Part shown: positions 9,162 to 16,842 of the stretch, piece after piece
How the letters are laid out: the number at the start of each line of letters is the position of its first letter
Position numbering within the stretch: the first letter of the stretch is position 1
Origin: Candidatus Lambdaproteobacteria bacterium RIFOXYD2_FULL_56_26
GTDB lineage: Bacteria; SAR324; XYD2-FULL-50-16
Reading direction: 5' to 3'
NCBI GenBank assembly: GCA_001783715.1
Contig: MFNF01000057.1
Location: forward strand, 62,001 to 126,000
Length of the DNA: 64,000 nt
The notes under the pieces: generated by a model
Seen by the model: the letters and a program-made list of their open reading frames with translations, nothing else
Database searches by the model: none
What the model was told of the DNA's origin: nothing
Made by a program: the position numbers and the translations under genes

Positions 9162-9279
9162 TTTGGATCTGGTCAGAGGGATTGAAAGGACCAATCTAAC
9201 GACTTGAGCCGGATTTGGGTAGGGGGAATTGGTGGAGATGAAGGGATAGGGCAACTACTCCTGGCAGGAGGGGGTGGAT

Positions 9280-9500
9280 GACCAGCTCGCTTCTAAAAGC
9301 TCTATTTCCTCTCCGCACTGTTGGGCCCAGACAGGGGCGGCCAGTTGAAGCGTTTCAAAGGCCTTTTTCTCCAAGCCGGGGGCAAGAATTTGCAACAACT
9401 TGGTGGGCTGTTAATAGACCTCCTTGGAGTCCGACCCCATCCTGATCAGGCTGTGCTGGATGCCCTGGACCGGTTCCACCTCGCCCATCCATCCCAGGAG
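9280..9500 (-). pseudogene. decayed partial copy of prfC
   Basis: This stretch aligns in the same orientation with the middle of prfC (about 8450-8705). For example, 9353-9408 matches 8555-8610 at 47 of 56 bases by hand count, and both copies also share the segment ending near CGTTCCACCTCG/CGGTTCCACCTCG. The remnant has lost about 30 bases (8518-8550 region), contains other small indels and in-frame stops, and keeps no start. It is best read as a relic of a tandem or partial duplication. It fills most of the 350-base gap between prfC and the next gene. Confidence 0.75.
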
Positions 9501-9512
9501 CCAAAAACCTTT

Positions 9513-10658
9513 TTACTTGAACAAACGATTCTTCAGGTAGGGAACGGCCCCCAAGAGATCGATCCACCTCAAGGTGGTCCAAATCCTATACTCGCCTTCG
9601 GTTCCAGTGAGAGTCATGTCTTTTCGGGTTTGACTGGCGATTTCTTCCTTGATTCGCTCCCGTTCCTCCGGCGGCAGGGTGGGATGTTCGGTGTCCATGA
9701 TTTCGTCCGCATGCCGCTTGGCGATTGCCCCGTCGTCAAACAGTTTCCCTTCTAGAAGACTTTCTTTGGGGTGCATCAGGTTGGAATTTTTGGCTTGTCG
9801 GCCTAGCCTTGCCCCAACGCTTCGGTCCATAGGTTGGGGTTGGGGGTAGTCGGTGGTGTCTGCTGCTTTGGGATTTGCCCTTTCCCCAAGGTTGGAGGGT
9901 TTGCTTGCCTGGAAGTTTCCATTGGCTCGGTTAGCGTAAGGAGGGCCAAAGTTTTGGTCTTTTTTTACCCTCCGGGCGGGGTCCAATTCTCGGCCTTTCC
10001 AATTTGGCGCTTCCGCTTCCATTTGTCTGGCCATCCCGGTCAACACTTCTTGCTTGTGTTTGATAGCGTAGGTGTAAAAGTCACAACGACCAACGTGAAA
10101 GGTGAAAGCTTGGCCATCAACCAAAAGCAGGTGTCGGCCACATTTTAATTCCTTGAGGGATTGCAACCGTACCACCCCTGGGGACTGTCTGTTCAACTGG
10201 AAGTCCAAGGAACCGTCATATTCGGACCAGATCGGCCCGGAAAAGTCACTGATCGAAACCCGGCCCTCTTGTGCCTTGCCGTCCAAGACAAAATAAACCG
10301 AACTCAGCGAGGCGAGCGAACCGGTGCCGCCTTCGAGGGCCAATTCCTCGGCAGGTCCCCGGAGGTAGTCCAGGTAATACTTGCCTTGGGCTAAGGGGTG
10401 CAGGCTGAGGCGGCTGAAGGCCCCGACCAGGGTGAAACTGGGTTGGTTGCTGGTAAACAGGAGCCGGTTGGAGGGCTCCAGGTATGGGCTGCCCTGTCGT
10501 TGTAAGACCTGAGTCTCCAAGCCGGACCAAGAAAACTTGGCGACCTTCAGGGACTCTTGTGGCAAAGGTTGAGCGCCATAAAAGACCTGCAAGTCCTTCG
10601 CTCCAGCCGTTCCAAAATTGACCAGAAGCAGGCAAAACCACAAACCAATGGATTTCAT
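9513..10658 (-). CDS. secreted protein of unknown function
   Basis: I do not recognise this 381-residue protein. It has a signal peptide (basic start, then LWFCLLLVNFG and AGA near residue 20). The first half looks like a beta-rich domain up to about residue 200, with two cysteines (about 175 and 194) that could form a disulphide. The second half is polar and low-complexity (Pro, Asn, Lys, Arg), then a charged EERERIKEEIASQTRK helix near residue 345. No enzyme motif is visible. It is transcribed alone, toward the prfC relic and prfC. Confidence 0.7.
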   Translation of the reverse strand: MKSIGLWFCLLLVNFGTAGAKDLQVFYGAQPLPQESLKVAKFSWSGLETQVLQRQGSPYLEPSNRLLFTSNQPSFTLVGAFSRLSLHPLAQGKYYLDYLRGPAEELALEGGTGSLASLSSVYFVLDGKAQEGRVSISDFSGPIWSEYDGSLDFQLNRQSPGVVRLQSLKELKCGRHLLLVDGQAFTFHVGRCDFYTYAIKHKQEVLTGMARQMEAEAPNWKGRELDPARRVKKDQNFGPPYANRANGNFQASKPSNLGERANPKAADTTDYPQPQPMDRSVGARLGRQAKNSNLMHPKESLLEGKLFDDGAIAKRHADEIMDTEHPTLPPEERERIKEEIASQTRKDMTLTGTEGEYRIWTTLRWIDLLGAVPYLKNRLFK

Positions 10659-11060
10659 TGTACCCTAACGACAAGGGGGCATTTTTCCAAGACAGAACCA
10701 ACGGAAACCAGTCTAACCAAAAGAGTTTTGTAGGAGCAAGCGGGATCGCAAGGCGATTTTTTGAGTCAACCGGAACAAAAAAGGTGGGGTAGGGGCAACA
10801 TTTCTAGCCTTTTTTCTCTGGTGTGAGTGGCAACAACCCTGGACGAGGAACCGGAAAAAGATTGGAGGCAGCAGGGAAAGGGAAAAACCTGGGACAAGCA
10901 AAAAGGTAACAGAGCCATAAATGGGTGTTGAGCCTTGGAACCAAAAGCGGGAGTTGACTCCAGCCAGAAGGCCGGGTCCAAAAGGGTCTTTTCATTGGCT
11001 CCGATTCATGGGATGATCGGGGAAATTTAAATTGGCCCTTCATCTCACAAGGAACTTGCC
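10659..11060. other. 402-base intergenic region with a possible REP-like element
   Basis: This lies between divergently transcribed genes, so it should hold promoters for both, but I see no convincing -35/-10 pair. No open frame here looks like a real gene. At 10730-10762 a GTAGGAGC octamer is followed by a small TCGC-AAG-GCGA hairpin and a T run; the same octamer begins a GC-rich hairpin at 62364. Confidence 0.4.
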
Positions 11061-12425
11061 ATGAAACTGCGAAATCTTCTGCCTCTTTTGTTGCTCCTCC
11101 CCCTGGCCCTGGCCGGTTGCGGCGGCGGTTCGCCCAAACCAACCCACGACAGCTTTTTGACCCTGGCCGACCTCAGTGGCCGGACCACCTTGAAGGAAGA
11201 CAGCCCGGATGTTCGGGTGATCACCGTCAAAGCTAAGGCCTTTATCAAGCAAAACGACCTGCGGTCCGCAAGGCAGCAGGCCTTGGAATTGGCTTCCCGG
11301 CAAGCGGTGGACGAAATGGTTCGGGAGCTTTTGACCGCCGAACTGTACAACGAAAACTTCACCAAGATCGACACCTACATGTCCAAAAACATCGACAACT
11401 ATGTGGTGGACCAAGAGGTGATGGAAGAACGCAAGGTCTTTATGGACAAGTTTTTTGGGGTCAACGCCGCCTTTAAGGTGAGCCGCCAAAAAACCCTGGT
11501 GGCCCTGCAAAAGGAACTGAAGATCATCGACAACAGCATGAGCACCTTGGTGACCGTGGTGACCAGCAACAAGGACCTGGACCTTTCCGCCTTCAGCTTT
11601 AAGTTTAAGGACGTGGAAGAAGCGATGATGAACCAGATGCAAACCGACCTCAACCAAAAGGGCTTGAGGGCCATGGACTTCCGCAACGCCGTGACCTCCT
11701 TCAACCTGGATGCCAAGCGCAAGGCCGAATTCGGCAACATCTCCAAAGAACAGTTCATGGCCATCCTGCAAGGCTCCAAGCCCGAAGAAGCCGCCTTGAA
11801 TGCCCAAGTCCAAGGGGCGGAGGACTTCTACAAAACTGGCCTGACCCTGCTCAAGCAACTCTCTCGGGTGGTGGTTGAGGTCAACATCATGAGCATCACC
11901 AAAACCGGCGACAACATGGCCATGAACGTGATGGTCACCGCCAAAAACATTTCCAGCCCCACCGGTGGGGCTTTCGCCAACAGCACCTTGCAGGTCGCCC
12001 GCCGGGGTTCGGATAAAACCGACAACGCCGCCATGTTGGGTGCCTTGATCAAAGATGCCTACGAGCAGATGTCCCAAGAGTTCCTGCCCCAGGTGATCAA
12101 GGAAATGTCGATCGTCGATGCCGCCGGTGGCAAACTGGTGGCCTACGACTTGGTCTTGCAAGGCTTTGACAGCAACGATGCCCGGTCGGTCCGCAATGGC
12201 CTGAAGAAGGAAAATGCCGACAACTTCCGGTACATCGACTACAACAACGAACTGAGCCAGTTGGAACCTCCGATGAACATCATCTACGTTCGCTGGAACG
12301 GCAAGCCCAGCGGCTTGGCCGACAAGGTGATGGAATCCTTGGACGGCGCAGGTTTGAAGTTTTCCGAACCGATCGTCACTCCGACGGTCCGTGACTTGGT
12401 GTTCGTCAAACAAGCAAAAGACTAG
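11061..12425 (+). CDS. lipoprotein of unknown function
   Basis: A 454-residue lipoprotein: a leucine-rich signal peptide ends in the lipobox LALAGC, with Cys20 as the predicted lipidated residue. The mature part opens with a Thr/Ser-rich spacer, then an alpha/beta region with several charged helices (QQALELASRQAVDEMVREL near residue 75). No family motif is recognised. An AAGGAA ribosome site lies upstream. It is followed after 8 bases by a second lipoprotein gene and then a strong terminator, so the pair is probably a two-gene operon. Confidence 0.8.
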   Translation: MKLRNLLPLLLLLPLALAGCGGGSPKPTHDSFLTLADLSGRTTLKEDSPDVRVITVKAKAFIKQNDLRSARQQALELASRQAVDEMVRELLTAELYNENFTKIDTYMSKNIDNYVVDQEVMEERKVFMDKFFGVNAAFKVSRQKTLVALQKELKIIDNSMSTLVTVVTSNKDLDLSAFSFKFKDVEEAMMNQMQTDLNQKGLRAMDFRNAVTSFNLDAKRKAEFGNISKEQFMAILQGSKPEEAALNAQVQGAEDFYKTGLTLLKQLSRVVVEVNIMSITKTGDNMAMNVMVTAKNISSPTGGAFANSTLQVARRGSDKTDNAAMLGALIKDAYEQMSQEFLPQVIKEMSIVDAAGGKLVAYDLVLQGFDSNDARSVRNGLKKENADNFRYIDYNNELSQLEPPMNIIYVRWNGKPSGLADKVMESLDGAGLKFSEPIVTPTVRDLVFVKQAKD

Positions 12426-12433
12426 GAGAAACG

Positions 12434-13300
12434 ATGAAAGCGACCAAAACAAACTGGATCCTGCTGGTAGGCCTGCTCTTTGGGCTGGCCCTTTCCGGCT
12501 GCTCCAGCCTCAAGGATGCCCAAGACCTGTACCGGCAGGGGAACAAAGACAAGGCCCTGGACATTGCCATCGGGTTTTTGGGCAACGGCAAGCCGGAAGT
12601 CCGCATGGAAGCCGCTCAGCTGGTGGGCCAAATCGGTGGTGACCGGGCCGGGAAGGCCTTGTTGCCCCTGATGCGGGACGAAGTGGCCGATGTGGCGGTG
12701 GAAGGGATCAAGGCTCTGGGCAAAACCGGCTATGTTACCGCCGGAGAACCGATGACCGAGTTCACCCCCAAGGCCCAAGGCAAGGTGTTTGACGCTCTGG
12801 CCGGGGCCTTTCGGAACTTGGGCACCGCCGCCATCGTTCCTTTGGTCAAGGCCTTTGACTCGGCCCCGCCTGAAGCCGATTGGAAGGCTTACCGGGCCAT
12901 GTTGATCCAGACCGGACCGGTGGTCAGTACGGCCATCGCCCAGTCCTTCAAGGGCAAAAGCCCCTTGGACAACGAAGAGAAGCTGAACGTCCTGGTCGAG
13001 CTGAGGAGCCCCACCGTCCCGACTTTGTTGGTCGAGATGTTGGGGGACCCCGAGGTGGCCGACATGGTGGTCAAGGGCTTGATCAAGCTGGGCAGCCTGA
13101 GTGTTGACCCCGCCGTGGCCGAGCTGCAGAAGTACCAAGGCAGCGACCAAGGGGCGACCATCAAGGAAAAGCTTTGTTACGCCCTAGGGGAAATCAAGTC
13201 CCGCCGGGCGGTCCCGATTTTGGAGCAAATGGCCAAGGACTCCAACGATTTGGTTCGGGCGGCTGCGGACAGCGCCTTGACCAAAGCGAGGGGTTTTTAA
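12434..13300 (+). CDS. HEAT-repeat lipoprotein
   Basis: A 288-residue predicted lipoprotein with signal peptide and lipobox LALSGC (Cys23). The mature chain is a series of helical repeats of the HEAT / PBS-lyase type: VRMEAAQLVGQIGG near residue 56, VAVEGIKALGKTG near 90, and LCYALGEIKSRRAVPILEQM near 250. Such folds usually bind other proteins. It follows the unknown lipoprotein by 8 bases with AGGAGAAACG before the ATG, and precedes a Rho-independent terminator. A shared envelope role for the pair is inferred from arrangement only. Confidence 0.8.
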   Translation: MKATKTNWILLVGLLFGLALSGCSSLKDAQDLYRQGNKDKALDIAIGFLGNGKPEVRMEAAQLVGQIGGDRAGKALLPLMRDEVADVAVEGIKALGKTGYVTAGEPMTEFTPKAQGKVFDALAGAFRNLGTAAIVPLVKAFDSAPPEADWKAYRAMLIQTGPVVSTAIAQSFKGKSPLDNEEKLNVLVELRSPTVPTLLVEMLGDPEVADMVVKGLIKLGSLSVDPAVAELQKYQGSDQGATIKEKLCYALGEIKSRRAVPILEQMAKDSNDLVRAAADSALTKARGF

Positions 13301-13337
13301 GGTCATTTTCCTTAAAAGCAACAGCGACATAAAAAAG

Positions 13338-13362
13338 AAGGGCCTCAGGGCCCTTTTTTTTT
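13338..13362 (+). terminator. Rho-independent terminator of the lipoprotein pair
   Basis: AAGGGCC (13338-13344), loop TCAG, GGCCCTT (13349-13355), then an uninterrupted T run to 13362. It lies 38 bases after the HEAT-lipoprotein stop. Confidence 0.85.
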
Positions 13363-13499
13363 GCCCGCTTGTCCCGCCTTGGGAGCCGCCGGGTGGAACT
13401 TTCAGGTTCGGTAGTTCCGCAAAACTGTAAAACATGGGAGAATAGAAAGAGAAGCGATTGCCAGCTCATCTGGACCAATCGCAACCAGGGGAGGGCGGA

Positions 13500-13934
13500 A
13501 TGAGAGCCATGGTGGTGGAAGACGATGTTTCCAATCTCAAGTACCTTTGCGCTGCCCTTAAACCTTATGGGGACATCATTGTGGCGACCAACGGCAACGA
13601 GGCTTTGGAGCTGTTCCGCCGTTTCGTGTCCAAAGGCACCCCGGTGGACGTGATCTTTCTGGACATCTTGATGCCCGACCGGGACGGCTTTGAGGTGGAA
13701 AAAGAGATCAGAGGTTGGGAGGAACAGAACCAGATCCCTTATGAACAAAGGGTCAAGGTGATCATGGCCACCGGAGCGGCGGAAACCAACTTTGTGTTAA
13801 AAGGCTTTAAACTGGGTTGCGACCTTTACCTGCCCAAACCCTTCTCCCTCAAACAATTGGCGGGGTTCATGAAGGAATTGGGCTTCCAAAAACTGAAAGA
13901 CTCCAACCTGCCGGAGCCTCCCCTCCCGAGCTAG
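13500..13934 (+). CDS. stand-alone response-regulator receiver protein
   Basis: A 144-residue single-domain receiver. The acidic pocket is EDD (residues 7-9), the phospho-acceptor is Asp55 in VIFLDILMPDRDG, the switch Thr is in MATGAAET (about 91) and the conserved Lys113 is in LPKPF. There is no output domain, so it should act through protein contacts, like CheY-type regulators. No histidine kinase is next to it. The start ATG at 13500 follows a GGGGAGGG site; an upstream in-frame start at 13458 adds an unconserved leader. Its stop overlaps the stop of the convergent ABC ATPase gene. Confidence 0.88.
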   Translation: MRAMVVEDDVSNLKYLCAALKPYGDIIVATNGNEALELFRRFVSKGTPVDVIFLDILMPDRDGFEVEKEIRGWEEQNQIPYEQRVKVIMATGAAETNFVLKGFKLGCDLYLPKPFSLKQLAGFMKELGFQKLKDSNLPEPPLPS

Positions 13935-14986
13935 GCCAGCCGTTTTCCGTCGGGTCCAAAAAAGAGCAGATCCTCTTCCCGCCCGTAAGCGGTGAAGGGG
14001 CTGCCCAGCTGGAGGGGGCGGTCGGGCAGGACCAGCCACAAGGTCTGTTCCCCTGGCAAACTCAGTTCGACATGGGCCTCCCGGCCCAGGTGTTCAAAAA
14101 AACTCAAGGTTCCGGTAAAAGAAACAAGAGGGCCGTTCGGTTTTTCGGCTCCCAGTTTTTCGGGGCGAATTCCCAAGCTGGCCGGGCCTTGGGGTCTGGG
14201 TCGCTCCAAAGTCAGGCTGCCCCAAGGGCCGGAAAACCGGTTGCCTTCCTGGGTCCCGGACAAGACCCCCAAGGGAGGGTGGCCCAAAAACTGGGCAACA
14301 AAAAGGTGGTTGGGGTTTTGGTACAGCTCCAAGGGTTTGCCCAGCTGCAGGATCTTCCCCCCCTGCATCACCGCTAGACGGTCGGCCAGAGTCATGGCTT
14401 CCGCTTGGTCGTGGGTGACGTACAGGCTGGTACGGCCCAGGCGGCGGTGGAGCCGACCGATCTCTTGGCGCATTTGCTCTCGGAGGCGGGCATCCAGGTT
14501 TGAAAGCGGCTCGTCAAACAAAAAGACCTGCGGCTCCCGTACCAAGGCCCTTCCAATTGCCACCCGCTGCCGCTGCCCGCCCGAGAGCTGGCCCGGTTTG
14601 CGGCCCAAAAGCGGCTCCAATTCCAACATGGCGGCCACTTCCAGGACCTTTGCGGCCCGTTCCGTCTTGTTGAGCCCTTGGATCTTGAGCGGGTATTCCA
14701 GGTTGCCCTTGACACTCAGGTGGGGGTACAGGGCGTAGTTTTGGAAAACCATCGCCACCCCTCGTGACTTGGGTTCCAGGTGGGTTACGTCCAGGTTGCC
14801 GATTTCGATTTTCCCGGAGCTGACCTCCTCAAGCCCGGCGATCAGCCGAAGCAAGGTGGTTTTGCCGCAGCCCGAGGGGCCAACAAAGACCAAAAACTCT
14901 CCCGCAAAAACCTCCAGGTCCACCTTTTCCAGGATCGAGGTGTCCCCAAAGGCCTTGTGCACCCCGGTCAGCCGAATCCCGCTCAT
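13931..14986 (-). CDS. ABC transporter ATP-binding protein, sugar-type (MalK/UgpC-like)
   Basis: A 351-residue ATPase of the MalK/UgpC group. Walker A is GPSGCGKTT near residue 37, the signature is LSGGQRQRVAIGRAL near 133, Walker B is VFLFDEPLSNLD near 155, and the switch His is in YVTHDQAEAM. A C-terminal TOBE-like domain includes LGIRPEKL. It starts at ATG 14984-14986, overlapping the ubiX stop as ATGA. No cognate permease or binding protein is adjacent; the only sugar-type permease in the window is the lone gene at 45.3-46.2 kb. Partnering is therefore unknown. Confidence 0.9.
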   Translation of the reverse strand: MSGIRLTGVHKAFGDTSILEKVDLEVFAGEFLVFVGPSGCGKTTLLRLIAGLEEVSSGKIEIGNLDVTHLEPKSRGVAMVFQNYALYPHLSVKGNLEYPLKIQGLNKTERAAKVLEVAAMLELEPLLGRKPGQLSGGQRQRVAIGRALVREPQVFLFDEPLSNLDARLREQMRQEIGRLHRRLGRTSLYVTHDQAEAMTLADRLAVMQGGKILQLGKPLELYQNPNHLFVAQFLGHPPLGVLSGTQEGNRFSGPWGSLTLERPRPQGPASLGIRPEKLGAEKPNGPLVSFTGTLSFFEHLGREAHVELSLPGEQTLWLVLPDRPLQLGSPFTAYGREEDLLFFGPDGKRLA

Positions 14987-15552
14987 GGTTCCCCCCACCG
15001 GGCAAACAACCGGTGCTTGATCCCTAGCAGGTCCAAAACCTTGCCGACCATGTGGTCCACCAAGTCGTCCAGGGTTTGGGGCCGGTGGTAAAAGGCGGGC
15101 ATCGGCGGGGCCAAAATGGCCCCCTGCTCGGCCGCCTGGACCATCAGCCGCAAGTGACCCAGGTGCAGCGGGGTTTCCCTGGGGCAAAGCACCAAGGGGC
15201 GGCGCTCCTTCAAGGTAACGTCTGCGGCTCGGGTCAGCAGGTTGGAGTTTTGGCTGCTGGCAATCATCGAAAGGCTTTTGATCGAACAGGGTAGGACCAC
15301 CATCCCGGCGGTGAGGAAGGACCCCGAAGCGAGCGGGGAGGCGAGGTTTTGGTCGTCATGAACCGCAAAGACCCAGGGGGCAAGGTCGTCCAAGGTTTTC
15401 CCGGTTTCCGTCTTCAAAGTCAGGCTGGCCGCTTGGGTCAGGATCAGGTGGGTCTCGATCTGCTCCATCCCGGCCAGTACCTCCAGCAGCCGGACCCCGT
15501 AAAGAGCCCCGCTGGCCCCCGACAGGGCGACGATCAATCGTTGTTTGTCCAT
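14983..15552 (-). CDS. ubiX: flavin prenyltransferase UbiX
   Basis: A 189-residue flavoprotein of the UbiX/Pad1 family. It prenylates reduced FMN to make the cofactor for UbiD-type decarboxylases, used in ubiquinone synthesis or aromatic acid metabolism. It has the N-terminal LSGASGALYGVRLLE, the VLPCSIKSLSMIASSQNSN segment (about residues 85-103), the LKERRPLVLCPRETPL motif and MPAFYHRP near residue 150. The length is typical. The UbiD partner is not in the window. It overlaps the ABC ATPase by 4 bases, an unusual pairing. Confidence 0.93.
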   Translation of the reverse strand: MDKQRLIVALSGASGALYGVRLLEVLAGMEQIETHLILTQAASLTLKTETGKTLDDLAPWVFAVHDDQNLASPLASGSFLTAGMVVLPCSIKSLSMIASSQNSNLLTRAADVTLKERRPLVLCPRETPLHLGHLRLMVQAAEQGAILAPPMPAFYHRPQTLDDLVDHMVGKVLDLLGIKHRLFARWGEP

Positions 15553-15854
15553 GTTCTGGGTCTTCCTTGGGATTGTGCCGGTTTGGTGCTGGTCCTTAGT
15601 CTAGGGGGCTTTTTCCCCAGGGGGAAGCGAAATCGGAATGGGTTGAGCCGGTTAAGAGATATTACAATAACTTTACAAATTTCCTCCTCCGATCAGGTAA
15701 TGTGGCAGCAACTGGCTTTCCTGAAAAGGGACCCCATGATTTTACCTTTTCTTGACACAAATTGAACCCCAGGGTGCAAAGGGCCGTTTAGGTTTAACTG
15801 TCCTCGCCAAAGGGCAAGGCATTAAAGACCCTCTACACCTATAAAGGAACCACC
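15553..15854. other. 302-base divergent intergenic region upstream of pstS
   Basis: It separates ubiX (minus) from pstS (plus) and holds no gene. It contains the candidate Pho box described separately. A perfect TTGACA at 15752-15757 has only a poor -10 match (TGCAAA) after 17 bases, so its use as a promoter is doubtful. An AAAGGAAC ribosome site precedes pstS. Confidence 0.5.
15661..15701 (+). promoter_or_regulatory. candidate Pho box and -10 element for the pst operon
   Basis: TTACAAT-AACT-TTACAAA gives two direct repeats spaced 11 bases apart (15662 and 15673), the geometry of a PhoB-binding box, in which 7-base repeats are separated by AT-rich 4-mers. GGTAAT (15696-15701, four of six consensus -10 bases) follows at the distance usual for PhoB-activated promoters that lack a -35. 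The repeats differ from the E. coli CTGTCAT consensus, so this rests on geometry and on lying in front of pstS. Confidence 0.4.
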
Positions 15855-16829
15855 ATGATGAAGATGAACATGAAGGCTTTAGCCCTGGGCCTAGGTTTTG
15901 CCCTGGTTGCGCAAGCCCCCTTGTTGGCGGAAACCCAAGTTGACAAGGCCATCCCCGTTTACGCAAAAACCTCCGGTGTGGCCGGGAACCTGAACTCCAT
16001 CGGTTCGGACACCTTGAACAACCTGATGACCTTCTGGGCCGAATTTTTCCGCAAGGCCTACCCGAACGTCAACATCCAGATCGAAGGCAAAGGCAGCTCT
16101 ACCGCTCCTCCGGCCCTGATTTCCGGGACCTCTCAATTGGGGCCGATGAGCCGCAAGATGAAGGACAAAGAGATCGAAGAATTCGAGAAAAAATTCGGCT
16201 ACAAGCCTACCGCCATTGGCGTAGCCCTGGACTCTTTGGCTGTGTACGTCAACAAGGACAACCCGATCGAAAAGCTTTCCTTGGAGCAGGTGGACGCTAT
16301 TTTCTCCGAGACCCGCAAACGGGAGTACCCCAACGACATCAAAACCTGGGGCCAAGTGGGCCTCAAAGGCCAATGGGCCAAGAAGCCGATCAGCCTTTAT
16401 GGCCGGAACTCCGCTTCGGGCACCTACGGTTACTTCAAGGAACACACCTTGGATAAAGGGGACTACAAGGCTTCGGTTAAGGAGCAACCTGGTTCCGCTT
16501 CGGTGGTTCTGGGTGTGACTGAAGAGTTGGGGGCCATTGGTTACTCGGGAATTGGTTACAAAACCTCTGGGGTAAAAGCCCTTGCCTTGTCCCAGAAGGG
16601 TGGGGAATATTATGAGCCCACTTACGACAACGTCTTGGCCGGGAAATACCCCTTGGGCCGGATGCTGTACGTCTATGTCGCCAAGGAACCAAACAAGCCG
16701 ATGGACAAGTTGACCGCCGAATTCCTGAAATTTGTCCTTTCCAAAGAAGGCCAGGAAATCGTGATCAAAGACGGGTACTTGCCTATGACCGCTTCCTTGG
16801 TTAAGCAACAACTCGCCAACGTCCAGTAA
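15855..16829 (+). CDS. pstS: phosphate ABC transporter substrate-binding protein
   Basis: A 324-residue periplasmic protein with a signal peptide (cleavage likely after LLAE or nearby, about residue 25). It captures inorganic phosphate for PstCAB. Family signatures are the SIGSDTL segment near residue 48, the EGKGSSTAPPAL stretch near 77, and GRNSASGTYGYFKEH near 183, which supply phosphate-binding Ser and Arg residues. The gene begins the pst operon and is followed after 13 bases by pstC. Phosphate-starvation control through the upstream Pho box is likely. Confidence 0.94.
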   Translation: MMKMNMKALALGLGFALVAQAPLLAETQVDKAIPVYAKTSGVAGNLNSIGSDTLNNLMTFWAEFFRKAYPNVNIQIEGKGSSTAPPALISGTSQLGPMSRKMKDKEIEEFEKKFGYKPTAIGVALDSLAVYVNKDNPIEKLSLEQVDAIFSETRKREYPNDIKTWGQVGLKGQWAKKPISLYGRNSASGTYGYFKEHTLDKGDYKASVKEQPGSASVVLGVTEELGAIGYSGIGYKTSGVKALALSQKGGEYYEPTYDNVLAGKYPLGRMLYVYVAKEPNKPMDKLTAEFLKFVLSKEGQEIVIKDGYLPMTASLVKQQLANVQ

Positions 16830-16842
16830 CCGTAAGGAAGGC

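Noticed and set aside
9321-9755. Possible small plus-strand gene between prfC and the secreted protein gene
   Set aside because: It runs across the prfC relic and antisense to the 3' end of the next gene; the peptide has no sensible features.
15752-15780. TTGACA considered as the main pstS promoter
   Set aside because: The -35 is perfect, but the -10 at proper spacing (TGCAAA) is poor; the Pho box arrangement further upstream is the better candidate.
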